From: Ptiloglossa arizonensis
Lineage: Eukaryota; Arthropoda; Insecta; Hymenoptera; Colletidae
Length of the DNA: 64,000 nt
NCBI RefSeq assembly: GCF_051014685.1
Contig: NW_027478905.1
Location: forward strand, 1 to 64,000
Direction of reading: 5' to 3'
Shown: piece by piece, positions 52,314 through 64,000 of the stretch
Layout of the letters: each line of letters opens with the position of its first letter
Position numbering within the stretch: position 1 is the stretch's first letter
The notes under the pieces: generated by a model
Databases searched by the model: none
Told to the model about the DNA's origin: nothing
The model's input: the letters and a program-made list of their open reading frames with translations, nothing else
Translations under genes and position numbers: made by a program

Positions 52314-53074
52314 ATTTTTTCCCTAGGCCATTCTGGTTAAGCGTTTGGAGCAGCAGAATTGCGAAAAATTTTTTGCCTTCTCAACCACTTCTTGGCTTCA
52401 AACTCCCATATCTCGCGAACGGATTGACCTAACCCAAAAATTCCTGTAGCGTCTGGAAGTAGAGACTCGCCCGATTACAACGGTATGTGTATTTTTTCCC
52501 TAGGCCATTCTGGTTAAGCGTTTGGAGCAGCAGAATTGCGAAAAATTTTTTGCCTTCTCAACCATTTCTTGGCTTCAAACTCCCATATCTCGCGAACGGA
52601 TTGACCTAACCCAAAAATTCCTATTGCATCTGAACGTAGAAACTCGCCCGATTACAACGGTATGTGTATTTTTTCCCTAGGCCATTCTGGTTAAGCGTTT
52701 GGAGCAGCAGTAGTGCGAAAGATTTGTTGTCTTCTCAAACATTTCTTAGCTTCAAACTCCCATATCTCGCGAACGGATTGACCTAACCCAAAAATTCCTG
52801 TTGCATCTGAAAGTAGAAACTCGCCCGATTATAACGGTATCTGTATTTTTGCCCTAGGCCATTCTGTTTAAGCGTTTGGAGCAGCAGAATTGCGAAAAAT
52901 ATTTTGCCTCCTCAACCATTTCTTAGCTTCAAACTCCCATATCTCGCGAACGGATTGACCTAACCCAAAAATTCCTATTGCATCTGAAAGTAGAAACTCG
53001 CCCGATTACAACGGTATGTGTATTTTTTCCCTAGGCCATTCTGGTTAAGCGTTTGGAGCAGCAGAAGTGCGAAA
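52314..53074 (+). repeat. 6-monomer-spaced (1062-bp) duplication, copy 2
   Basis: Second copy of 51252-52012. It ends where GAAAGATTTGTTGCC replaces GAAAAATTTTTTGCC. The few differences make this duplication older than the 884-bp one next to it. Confidence 0.88.
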
Positions 53075-54991
53075 GATTTGTTGCCTTCTCAACCATTTCT
53101 TGGCTTCAAACTCCCATATCTCGCGAACGGATTGACCTAACCCAAAAATTCCTATTGCATCTGAAAGTAGAAACTCGCCCGATTACAACGGTATGTGTAT
53201 TTTTTCCCTAGGCCATTCTGTTTAAGCGTTTGGAGCAGCAGAATTGCGAAAAATTTTTTGCCTTCTCAACCATTTCTTGGCTTCAAACTCCCATATCTCG
53301 CGAACGGATTGACCTAACCCAAAAATTCCTATTGCATCTGAAAGTAGAAACTTGCCCGATTACAACGGTATGTGTATTTTTTCCCTAGGCCATTCTGGTT
53401 AGGCGTTTGGAGCAGCAGAAGTGCGAAAAATTTTTTGCCTTCTCAACCATTTCTTGGCTTCAAACTCCCATATCTCGCGAACGGATTGACCTAACCCAAA
53501 AATTCCAATTGCATCTGAAAGTAGAAACTCGCCCGATTACAACGGTATGTGTATTTTTTCCCTAGGCCATTCTGGTTAAGCGTTTGGAGCAGCAGAATTG
53601 CGAAAAATTTTTTGCATTCTCAACCATTTCTTGGCTTCAAACTCCCATACCTCGCGAACGGATTGACCTAACCCAAAAATTCCTATTGCATCTGAAAGTC
53701 GAAACTCGCCCGATTACAACGGTATGTGTATTTTTTCCCTAGGCCATTCTGGTTAAGCGTTTGGAGCAGCAGAATTGCGAAAAATTTTTTGCCTTCTCAA
53801 CCATTTCTTGGCTTCAAACTCCCATATCTCGCGAACGGATTGACCTAACCCAAAAATTCCTGTAGCGCCTGGAAGTAGAGACTCGCCCGATTACAACGGT
53901 ATGTGTATTTTTTCCCTAGGCCATTCTGGTTAAGCGTTTGGAGCAGCAGAATTGCGAAAAATTTTTTGCCTTCTCAACCATTTCTTGGCTTCAAACTCCC
54001 ATATCTCGCGAACGGAATGACCTAACCCAAAAATTCCTATTGCATCTGAAAGTAGAAACTCGCCCGATTACAACGGTATGTGTATTTTTTCCCTAGGCCA
54101 TTCTGGTTAAGCGTTTGGAGCAGCAGAATTGCGAAAAATTTTTTGCCTTCTCAACCATTTCTTGGCTTCAAACTCCCATATCTCGCGAACGGATTGACCT
54201 AACCCAAAAATTCCAATTGCATCTGAAAGTAGAACCTCGCCCGACTACAGCGGTATTTGTATTTTTTCCCTAGGCCATTCTGGTTAAGCGTTTGGAGCAG
54301 CAGAATTGCGAAAAATTTTTTGCTTTCTCAACCATTTCTTGGCTTCAAACTCCCATATCTCGCGAACGGATTGACCTAACCCAAAAATTCCTGTAGCGTC
54401 TGGAAGTAGAGACTCGCCCGATTAAAACGGTATGTGTATATTTTCCCTAGGCCATTCTGGTTAAGCGTTTGGAGCAGCAGAATTGCGAAAAATTTTTTGC
54501 CTCCTCAACCATTTCTTGGCTTCAAACTCCCATATCTCGCGAACGGATTGACCTAACCCAAAAATTCCTATTGCATCTGAAAGTAGAAACTCGCCCGATT
54601 ACAACGGTATGTGTATTTTTTCCCTAGGCCATTCTGGTTAAGCGTTTGGAGCAGCAGAAGTGCGAAAGATTTGTTGTCTTCTCAACCATTTCTTAGTTTC
54701 AAACTCCCATATCTCGCGAACGGATTGACCTAACCCAAAAATTCCTGTAGCATCTGAAAGTAGAAACTCGCCCGATTACAACGGTATCTGTATTTTTTCC
54801 CTAGGCCATTCTGTTTAAGCGTTTGGAGCAGCAGAATTGCGAAAAATTTTTTGCCTTCTCAACCATTTCTTGGCTTCAAACTCCCATATCTCGCGAACGG
54901 ATTGACCTAACCCAAAAATTCCTATTGCATCTGAAAGTAGAAACTCGCCCGATTACAACGGTATGTGTATTTTTTCCCTAGGCCATTCTGG
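53075..54991 (+). repeat. Mixed satellite segment, no long-range order seen
   Basis: About 11 monomers of several subtypes, some like those of the 11.6-13.8 kb segment (GCGGTATTTGTAT, TGTAGCGCCTGG), some like those of the 30-monomer unit (GCTTTCTCAACC followed by GTATATTTTCCC at about 54.3-54.5 kb, and the TTCTTAGTTTC monomer). All are 177 bp. Confidence 0.75.
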
Positions 54992-56552
54992 TTAAGCGTT
55001 TGGAGCAGCAGAATTGCGAAAAATTTTTTGCCTTCTCAACCATTTCTTGGCTTCAAACTCCCATATCTCGCGAACGGATTGACCTAACCCAAAAATTCCT
55101 ATTGCATCTGAAAGTAGAAACTCGCCCGATAACAACGGTATGTGTATTTTTTCCCTAGGCCATTCTGGTTAGCGTTTGGTGCAGCAGAAGTGCGAAAAAT
55201 TTTTTGCCTTCTCAACCATTTCTTGGCTTCAAACTCCCATATCTCGCGAACGGATTGACCTAACCCAAAAATTCCTGTAGCGTCTGGAAGTAGAGACTCG
55301 CCCGATTACAACGGTATGTGTATTTTTTCCCTAGGACATTCTGGTTAAGCGTTTGGATCAGCAGAAATGCGAAAAATTTTTTGCCTTCTCAACCATTTCT
55401 TGGCTTCAAACCCGCGTATCTCGCGAACGGATTGACCTAACCCAAAAATTCCTATTGCATCTGAAAGTAGAAATTCGCCCGATTACAACGGTATGTTTAT
55501 TTTTTCCCTAGGCCATTCTGGTTAAGCGTTTGGAGCAGCAAAATTGTGAAAAATTTTTTGCCTTCTCAATCATTTCTTGGCTTCAAACTCCCATATCTCG
55601 CGAACGGATTGACCTAACCCAAAAATTCCTGTAGCGTCTGGAAGTAGAGACTCGCCCGATTACAACGGTATGTGTATTTTTTCCCTAGGCCATTCTGTTT
55701 AAGCGTTTGGAGCAGCAGAATTGCGAAAAATTTGTTGCCTTCTCAACCATTTCTTGGCCTCAAACTCCCATATCTCGCGAATGGATAGACCTAACCCAAA
55801 AATTCCTATTGCATCTGAAAGTCGAAACTCGCCCGATTACAACGGTATGTGTATTTTTTCCCTAGGCCATTCTGGTTAAGCGTTTGGAGCAGCAGAAGTG
55901 CGAAAGATTTGTTGTCTTCTCAACCATTTCTTAGTTTCAAACTCCCATATCTCGCGAACGGATTGACCTAACCCAAAAATTCCTGTAGCATCTGAAAGTA
56001 GAAACTCGCCCGATTACAACGGTATCTGTATTTTTTCCCTAGGCCATTCTGTTTAAGCGTTTGGAGCAGCAGAATTGCGAAAAATTTTTTGCCTCCTCAA
56101 CCATTTCTTGGCTTCAAACTCCCATATCTCGCGAACGGATTGACATAACCCAAAAATTCCTATTGCATCTGAAAGTAGAAACTCGCCCGATTACAACGGT
56201 ATGTGTATTTTTTCCCTAGGCCATTCTGGTTAAGCGTTTGGAGCAGCAGAATTGCGAAAAATTTTTTGCCTTCTCAACCATTTCTTGGCTTCAAACTCCC
56301 ATATCTCGCGAACGGATTGACCTAATCCAAAAATTCCTTTTGCATCTGAAAGTAGAAACTCGCCCGATTACAACGGTATGTGTATTTTTTCCCTAGGCCA
56401 TTCTGGTTAGCGTTTGGTGCAGCAGAAGTGCGAAAAATTTTTTGCCTCCTCAACCATTTCTTGGCTTCAAACTCCCATATCTCGCGAACGGATTGACCTA
56501 ACCCAAAAATTCCTATTGCATCTGAAAGTAGAAACTCGCCCGATTACAACGG
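54992..56552 (+). repeat. Recurrent right-domain block, copy 2
   Basis: Collinear with 47031-48591, with a few single-base differences near 56310-56340 (GAACGGATTG, CTAATCC, CCTTTTGC). At 56553 it jumps to what corresponds to 48769, so one monomer of the GGCGCAGCAGAAAAGCG type has been deleted. It has 176-bp monomers at 55168 and 56405. Confidence 0.9.
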
Positions 56553-59500
56553 TACCTGTATTTTTTCCCTAGGCCATTCTGTTTAAGCGTTTGGAGCAGC
56601 AGAATTGCGAAAAATTTTTTGCCTTCTCAACCATTTCTTGGCTTCAAACTCCCATATCTCGCGAACAGATTGACCTAACCCAAAAATTCCTATTGCATCT
56701 GAAAGTAGAAACTCGCCCGATTACAACGGTATGTGTATTTTTTCCCTAGGCCATTCTGGTTAAGCGTTTGGAGCAGCAGAATTGCGAAAAATTTGTTGCC
56801 TTCTCAACCATTTCTTGGCCTCAAACTCCCATATCTCGCGAATGGGTAGACCTAACCCAAAAATTCCTATTGCATCTGAAAGTCGAAACTCGCCCGATTA
56901 CAACGGTATGTGTATTTTTTCCCTAGGCCATTCTGGTTAAGCGTTTGGAGCAGCAGAATTGCGAAAGATTTGTTGTCTTCTCAACCATTTCTTAGTTTCA
57001 AACTCCCATATCTCGCGAACGGATTGACCTAACCCAAAAATTCCTGTAGCATCTGGAAGTAGAAACTCGCCCGATTACAACGGTATCTGTATTTTTTCCC
57101 TACGCCATTCTGTTTAAGCGTTTGGAGCAGCAGAATTGCGAAAAATTTTTTGCCTTCTCAACCATTTCTTGGCTTCAAACTCCCATATCTCGCGAACGGA
57201 TTGACCTAACCCAAAAATTCCTATTGCATCTGAAAGTAGAAACTCGCCCGATTACAACGGTATGTGTATTTTTTCCCTAGGCCATTCTGGTTAAGCGTTT
57301 GGAGCAGCAGAATTGCGAAAAATTTTTTGCCTTCTCAACCATTTCTTGGCTTCAACCTCCCATATCTCGCGAACGGATTGACCTAACCCAAAAATTCCTA
57401 TTGCATCTGAAAGTAGAAACTCGCCCGATTACAACGGTATGTGTATTTTTTCCCTAGGCCATTCTGGTTAAGCGTTTGGTGCAGCAGAAGTGCGAAAAAT
57501 TTTTTGCCTTCTCAACCATTTCTTGGCTTCAAACTCCCATATCTCGCGAACGGATTGACCTAACCCAAAAATTCCTATTGCATCTGAAAGTAGAAACTCG
57601 CCCGATTACAACGGTATGTGTATTTTTTCCCTAGGCCATTCTGGTTAAGCGTTTGGAGCAGCAGAATTGCGAAAAATTTTTTGCCTTCTCAACCATTTCT
57701 TGGCTTCAACCTCCCATATCTCGCGAACGGATTGACCTAACCCAAAAATTCCTATTGCATCTGAAAGTAGAAACTCGCCCGATTACAACGGTATGTGTAT
57801 TTTTTCCCTAGGCCATTCTGGTTAAGCGTTTGGTGCAGCAGAAGTGCGAAAAATTTTTTGCCTTCTCAACCATTTCTTGGCTTCAAACTCCCATATCTCG
57901 CGAACGGGTTGACCTAACCCAAAAATTCCTGTAGCGTCTGGAAGTAGAGACTCGCCCGATTACAACGGTATGTGTATTTTTTCCCTAGGCCATTCCGTTT
58001 AAGCGTTTGGAGCAGCAGAATTGCGAAAAATTTGTTGCCTTCTCAACCATTTCTTGGCCTCAAACTCCCATATCTCGCGAATGGATAGACCTAACCCAAA
58101 AATTCCTATTGCATCTGAAAGTCGAAACTCGCCCGATTACAACGGTATGTGTATTTTTTCCCTAGGCCATTCTGGTTAAGCGTTTGGAGCAGCAGAAGTG
58201 CGAAAGATTTGTTGTCTTCTCAACCATTTCTTAGTTTCAAACTCCCATATCTCGCGAACGGATTGACCTAACCCAAAAATTCCTGTAACATCTGGAAGTA
58301 GAAACTCGCCCGATTACAACGGTATCTGTATTTTTTCCCTAGGCCATTCTGTTTAAGCGTTTGGAGCAGCAGAATTGCGAAAAATTTTTTGCCTGCTCAA
58401 CCATTTCTTGGCTTCAAACTCCCATATCTCGCGAACGGATTGACCTAACCCAAAAATTCCTATTGCATCTGAAAGTAGAAACTCGCCCGATTACAACGGT
58501 ATGTGTATTTTTTCCCTAGGCCATTCTGGTTAAGCGTTTGGAGCAGCAGAATTGCGAAAAATTTTTTGCCTTCTCAACCATTTCTTGGCTTCAACCTCCC
58601 ATATCTCGCGAACGGATTGTCCTAACCCAAAAATTCCTATTGCATCTGAAAGTAGAAACTCGCCCGATTACAACGGTATGTGTATTTTTTCCCTAGGCCA
58701 TTCTGGTTAAGCGTTTGGTGCAGCAGAAGTGCGAAAAATTTTTTGCCTTCTCAACCATTTCTTGGCTTCAAACTCCCATATCTCGCGAACGGATTGACCT
58801 AACCCAAAAATTCCTATTGCATCTGAAAGTAGAAACTCGCCCGATTACAACGGTATGTGTATTTTTTCCCTAGGACATTCTGGTTAAGCGTTTGGAGCAG
58901 CAGAATTGCGAAAAATTTTTTGCCTGCTCAACCATTTCTTGGCTTCAAACTCCCATATCTCGCGAACGGATTGACCTAACCCAAAAATTCCTATTGCATC
59001 TGAAAGTAGAAACTCGCCCGATTACAACGGTATGTGTATTTTTTCCCTAGGCCATTCTGGTTAAGCGTTTGGAGCAGCAGAATTGCGAAAAATTTTTTGC
59101 CTTCTCAACCATTTCTTGGCTTCAACCTCCCATATCTCGCGAACGGATTGACCTAACCCAAAAATTCCTATTGCATCTGAAAGTAGAAACTCGCCCGATT
59201 ACAACGGTATGTGTATTTTTTCCCTAGGCCATTCTGGTTAAGCGTTTGGTGCAGCAGAAGTGCGAAAAATTTTTTGCCTTCTCAACCATTTCTTGGCTTC
59301 AAACTCCCATATCTCGCGAACGGATTGACCTAACCCAAAAATTCCTATTGCATCTGAAAGTAGAAACTCGCCCGATTACAACGGTATGTGTATTTTTTCC
59401 CTAGGACATTCTGGTTAAGCGTTTGGCGCAGCAGAAAAGCGAAAAATTTTTTGCCTTCTCAAGCATTTCTTGGCTTCAAACTCCCATATCTCGCGAACAG

Positions 59501-60122
59501 ATTGACCTAACCCAAAAATTCCTGTTGCATCTGAAAGTAGAAACTCGCCCGATCACAACGGTACCTGTATTTTTTCCCTAGGCCATTCTGTTTAAGCGTT
59601 TGGAGCAGCAGAATTGCGAAAAATTTTTTGCCTTCTCAACCATTTCTTGGCTTCAAACACCCATATCTCGCGAACGGGTTGACCTAACCCAAAAATTCCT
59701 ATTGCATCTGAAAGTAGAAATTCGCCCGATTACAACGGTATGTTTATTTTTTCCCTAGGCCATTCTGTTTAAGCGTTTGGAGCAGCAGAATTGCGAAAAA
59801 TTTGTTGCCTTCTCAACCATTTCTTGGCCTCAAACTCCCATATCTCGCGAATGGATAGACCTAACCCAAAAATTCCTATTGCATCTGAAAGTCGAAACTC
59901 GCCCGATTACAACGGTATGTGTATTTTTTCCCTAGGCCATTCTGGTTAAGCGTTTGGAGCAGCAGAAGTGCGAAAGATTTGTTGTCTTCTCAACCATTTC
60001 TTAGTTTCAAACTCCCATATCTCGCGAACGGATTGACCTAACCCAAAAATTCCTGTAGCATCTGAAAGTAGAAACTCGCCCGATTACAACGGTATCTGTA
60101 TTTTTTCCCTAGGCCATTCTGT
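56553..60122 (+). repeat. Mosaic segment resembling the 30-monomer unit
   Basis: About 20 monomers. The series from 57.90 to 59.70 kb follows 35.25-37.05 kb in its markers (CATTCCGTTTAAG, CCTGTAACATCTGG, GCCTGCTCAACC, CTTCAACCTCC, GGTACCTG), with small differences in order. The part at 57.1-57.9 kb repeats the CTTCAACCTCC and GGTGCAGCAGAAGTG pair twice. All monomers are 177 bp. Confidence 0.78.
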
Positions 60123-63100
60123 TTAAGCGTTTGGAGCAGCAGAATTGCGAAAAATTTTTTGCCTTCTCAACCATTTCTTGGCTTCAAACTCCCATATCTC
60201 GCGAACGGATTGACCTAACCCAAAAATTCCTATTGCATCTGAAAGTAGAAACTCGCCCGATAACAACGGTATGTGTATTTTTTCCCTAGGCCATTCTGGT
60301 TAGCGTTTGGTGCAGCAGAAGTGCGAAAAATTTTTTGCCTTCTCAACCATTTCTTGGCTTCAAACTCCCATATCTCGCGAACGGATTGACCTAACCCAAA
60401 AATTCCTGTAGCGTCTGGAAGTAGAGACTCGCCCGATTACAACGGTATGTGTATTTTTTCCCTAGGACATTCTGGTTAAGCGTTTGGATCAGCAGAAGTG
60501 CGAAAAATTTTTTGCCTTCTCAACCATTTCTTGGCTTCAAACCCGCGTATCTCGCGAACGGATTGACCTAACCCAAAAATTCCTATTGCATCTGAAAGTA
60601 GAAATTCGCCCGATTACAACGGTATGTTTATTTTTTCCCTAGGCCATTCTGGTTAAGCGTTTGGAGCAGCAAAATTGTGAAAAATTTTTTGCCTTCTCAA
60701 TCATTTCTTGGCTTCAAACTCCCATATCTCGCGAACGGATTGACCTAACCCAAAAATTCCTGTAGCGTCTGGAAGTAGAGACTCGCCCGATTACAACGGT
60801 ATGTGTATTTTTTCCCTAGGCCATTCTGTTTAAGCGTTTGGAGCAGCAGAATTGCGAAAAATTTGTTGCCTTCTCAACCATTTCTTGGCCTCAAACTCCC
60901 ATATCTCGCGAATGGATAGACCTAACCCAAAAATTCCTATTGCATCTGAAAGTCGAAACTCGCCCGATTACAACGGTATGTGTATTTTTTCCCTAGGCCA
61001 TTCTGGTTAAGCGTTTGGAGCAGCAGAAGTGCGAAAGATTTGTTGTCTTCTCAACCATTTCTTAGTTTCAAACTCCCATATCTCGCGAACGGATTGACCT
61101 AACCCAAAAATTCCTGTAGCATCTGAAAGTAGAAACTCGCCCGATTACAACGGTATCTGTATTTTTTCCCTAGGCCATTCTGTTTAAGCGTTTGGAGCAG
61201 CAGAATTGCGAAAAATTTTTTGCCTCCTCAACCATTTCTTGGCTTCAAACTCCCATATCTCGCGAACGGATTGACATAACCCAAAAATTCCTATTGCATC
61301 TGAAAGTAGAAACTCGCCCGATTACAACGGTATGTGTATTTTTTCCCTAGGCCATTCTGGTTAAGCGTTTGGAGCAGCAGAATTGCGAAAAATTTTTTGC
61401 CTTCTCAACCATTTCTTGGCTTCAAACTCCCATATCTCGCGAACAGATTGACCTAACCCAAAAATTCCTATTGCATCTGAAAGTAGAAACTCGCCCGATT
61501 ACAACGGTATGTGTATTTTTTCCCTAGGCCATTCTGGTTAGCGTTTGGTGCAGCAGAAGTGCGAAAAATTTTTTGCCTCCTCAACCATTTCTTGGCTTCA
61601 AACTCCCATATCTCGCGAACGGATTGACCTAACCCAAAAATTCCTATTGCATCTGAAAGTAGAAACTCGCCCGATTACAACGGTATGTGTATTTTTTCCC
61701 TAGGACATTCTGGTTAAGCGTTTGGCGCAGCAGAAAAGCGAAAAATTTTTTGCCTTCTCAAGCATTTCTTGGCTTCAAACTCCCATATCTCGCGAACAGA
61801 TTGACCTAACCCAAAAATTCCTGTTGCATCTGAAAGTAGAAACTCGCCCGATTACAACGGTACCTGTATTTTTTCCCTAGGCCATTCTGTTTAAGCGTTT
61901 GGAGCAGCAGAATTGCGAAAAATTTTTTGCCTTCTCAACCATTTCTTGGCTTCAAACTCCCATATCTCGCGAACAGATTGACCTAACCCAAAAATTCCTA
62001 TTGCATCTGAAAGTAGAAACTCGCCCGATTACAACGGTATGTGTATTTTTTCCCTAGGCCATTCTGGTTAAGCGTTTGGAGCAGCAGAATTGCGAAAAAT
62101 TTTTTGCCTTCTCAACCATTTCTTGGCTTCAACCTCCCATATCTCGCGAACGGATTGACCTAACCCAAAAATTCCTATTGCATCTGAAAGTAGAAACTCG
62201 CCCGATTACAACGGTATGTGTATTTTTTCCCTAGGCCATTCTGGTTAAGCGTTTGGTGCAGCAGAAGTGCGAAAAATTTTTTGCCTTCTCAACCATTTCT
62301 TGGCTTCAAACTCCCATATCTCGCGAACGGATTGACCTAACCCAAAAATTCCTATTGCATCTGAAAGTAGAAACTCGCCCGATTACAACGGTATGTGTAT
62401 TTTTTCCCTAGGCCATTCTGGTTAAGCGTTTGGAGCAGCAGAATTGCGAAAAATTTTTTGCCTTCTCAACCATTTCTTGGCTTCAAACTCCCATATCTCG
62501 CGAACGGATTGACCTAACCCAAAAATTCCTATTGCATCTGAAAGTAGAAACTCGCCCGATTAGAACGGTATGTGTATTTTTTCCCTAGGCCATTCTGGTT
62601 AGCGTTTGGTGCAGCAGAAGTGCGAAAAATTTTTTGCCTTCTCAACCATTTCTTGGCTTCAAACTCCCATATCTCGCGAACAGATTGACCTAACCCAAAA
62701 ATTCCTATTGCATCTGAAAGTAGAAACTCGCCCGATTACAACGGTATGTGTATTTTTTCCCTAGGACATTCTGGTTAAGCGTTTGGCGCAGCAGAAAAGC
62801 GAAAAATTTTTTGCCTTCTCAAGCATTTCTTGGCTTCAAACTCCCATATCTCGCGAACAGATTGACCTAACCCAAAAATTCCTGTTGCATCTGAAAGTAG
62901 AAACTCGCCCGATTACAACGGTACCTGTATTTTTTCCCTAGGCCATTCTGTTTAAGCGTTTGGAGCAGCAGAATTGCGAAAAATTTTTTGCCTTCTCAAC
63001 CATTTCTTGGCTTCAAACTCCCATATCTCGCGAACGGGTTGACCTAACCCAAAAATTCCTATTGCATCTGAAAGTAGAAACTCGCCCGATTACAACGGTA

Positions 63101-64000
63101 TGTGTATTGTTTCCCTAGACCATTCTGGTTAAGCGTTTGGATCAGCAGAAATGCGAAAAATTTTTTGCCTTCTCAACCATTTCTTGGCTTCAAACCCCCG
63201 TATCTCGCGAACGGATTGACCTAACCCAAAAATTCCTATTGCATCTGAAAGTAGAAATTCGCCCGATTACAACGGTATGTTTATTTTTTCCCTAGGCCAT
63301 TCTGGTTAAGCGTTTGGAGCAGCAGAATTGCGAAAAATTTTTTGCCTTCTCAATCATTTCTTGGCTTCAAACTCCCATATCTCGCGAACGGATTGACCTA
63401 ACCCAAAAATTCCTGTAGCGTCTGGAAGTAGAGACTCGCCCGATTACAACGGTATGTGTGTTTTTTCCCTAGGCCATTCTGGTTAAGCGTTTGGAGCAGC
63501 AGAATTGCGAAAAATTTTTTGCCTTCTCAACCACTTCTTGGCTTCAAACTCCCATATCTCGCGAACGGATTGACCTAACCCAAAAATTCCTGTAGCGTCT
63601 GGAAGTAGAGACTCGCCCGATTACAACGGTATGTGTATTTTTTCCCTAGGCCATTCTGGTTAAGCGTTTGGAGCAGCAGAATTGCGAAAAATTTTTTGCC
63701 TTCTCAACCATTTCTTGGCTTCAAACTCCCATATCTCGCGAACGGATTGACCTAACCCAAAAATTCCTATTGCATCTGAAAGTAGAAACCCGCCCGATTA
63801 CAACGGTATGTGTATTTTTTCCCTAGGCCATTCTGGTTAAGCGTTTGGAGCAGCAGAAGTGCGAAAGATTTGTTGTCTTCTCAAACATTTCTTAGCTTCA
63901 AACTCCCATATCTCGCGAACGGATTGACCTAACCCAAAAATTCCTGTTGCATCTGAAAGTAGAAACTCGCCCGATTATAACGGTATCTGTATTTTTGCCC
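60123..64000 (+). repeat. Recurrent right-domain block, copy 3 (continues past window)
   Basis: Follows 47031-51790 at offset 13092 up to about 63.35 kb and at offset 12208 afterwards, the change being the missing 884-bp duplicate. I noticed few differences, for example CAGAAGTGCG (about 60492) against CAGAAATGCG. It has 176-bp monomers at 60298, 61536 and 62597. The copy is cut by the window end. Confidence 0.92.
63884..64000 (+). repeat. Truncated last monomer at window edge
   Basis: This is the 117-bp start of the 362nd unit, cut by the window end and not by a biological boundary. It carries the variants AACATTTCTTAGC, GATTATAACGG, TATCTGTAT and TTTTTGCCC. The same set is seen in the monomers at about 51.7 kb and 52.7 kb, so the array evidently continues rightward in the same order. 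Confidence 0.93.

Larger units (their letters stand above)
1..64000. repeat. 177-bp tandem satellite array filling the window
   Basis: The same unit recurs head to tail from the first to the last base, always in the same orientation. Marker words such as TCGCGAACGG, CCCAAAAATTCC, CGCCCGATTACA and GTTTGGAGCAGCAG recur every 177 bp. Counting from base 1, the 362nd unit starts at 63884. This is 14 bases short of 361 x 177, exactly the net of the fifteen 1-bp losses and one 1-bp gain located individually. Monomers differ by a few point substitutions each, and no stretch lacks the repeat. I see no transposon, gene, RNA gene, microsatellite or inversion. Satellites of this unit length are typical of centromeric or pericentromeric heterochromatin in eukaryotes; the centromeric role here is inference. 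The family is not one I recognise. Confidence 0.98.

Noticed and set aside
1..64000. CRISPR array
   Set aside because: The whole 177-bp unit is repeated with no unique spacers between short repeats, and the divergence is by scattered substitutions. This is a satellite and not a repeat-spacer structure.
1..64000. Human or primate alpha satellite (171-bp) or another named satellite
   Set aside because: The unit is 177 bp, its sequence does not resemble alpha satellite, and the perfect CENP-B box is absent. I also considered the honeybee 176-bp AluI family because of its length, but AGCT is present only in a minority of monomers (those with TTAGCTTC), so there is no basis for that name.
1..64000. 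Telomeric repeats (TTAGGC occurs in CCTTAGGCC variants)
   Set aside because: The hexamer occurs singly, at most once per monomer and only in a few of them. There is no tandem hexamer run.

Overview
The whole 64-kb window is one uninterrupted head-to-tail satellite DNA array on a single strand orientation. The basic unit is 177 bp, about 42% GC by hand count of the consensus. In a monomer register that starts at base 1, I count 361 complete monomers up to 63883 and a 117-bp partial unit at the end. Every length deviation I found closes the arithmetic: fifteen 176-bp monomers (twelve with a lost base in the GGTTAAGCG segment, three with a lost T in the T6 run) and one 178-bp monomer, leaving 345 of exactly 177 bp. 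I see no unique sequence, transposon, gene, RNA gene or inverted monomer anywhere.

The window therefore suggests a eukaryote with a long-read assembly of centromeric or other heterochromatic satellite. I do not recognise the repeat family and cannot name the taxon. The consensus has about 8 CpG per monomer against about 7.5 expected from its C and G content. This argues against a heavily CpG-methylated germline such as a vertebrate's and fits an invertebrate or fungus better, but that is inference.

Layout. Left domain (1-22817): a 36-monomer higher-order unit (offset 6372 bp) present as 1-5209 and 6373-11581, with shorter copies at 15665-17746 and 19647-22817; the last two also belong to a 23-monomer (4071-bp) tandem duplication. 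Middle domain (22818-33314): mixed monomer types with small local duplications of 3, 4 and 9 monomers. Right-centre domain (33315-45103): a 30-monomer (5310-bp) unit whose two copies, 33315-38552 and 38625-43862, read as identical over 5238 bp, followed by a partial third copy. Right domain (45104-64000): a mosaic in which a block starting at 47031 recurs at 54992 and 60123, with nested 5-monomer and 6-monomer tandem duplications at 49-53 kb.

There are no genes to act together. The functional candidates are structural: a conserved CENP-B-box-like 17-mer in most monomers (12 of 17 positions, 7 of the 9 core positions), regular A/T tracts, and a unit length close to that of one nucleosome with linker. 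Open frames of 64-111 codons exist because 177 is divisible by 3, but they start at TTG or GTG and arise wherever a monomer loses its single in-frame TAG; I treat them as non-genic.
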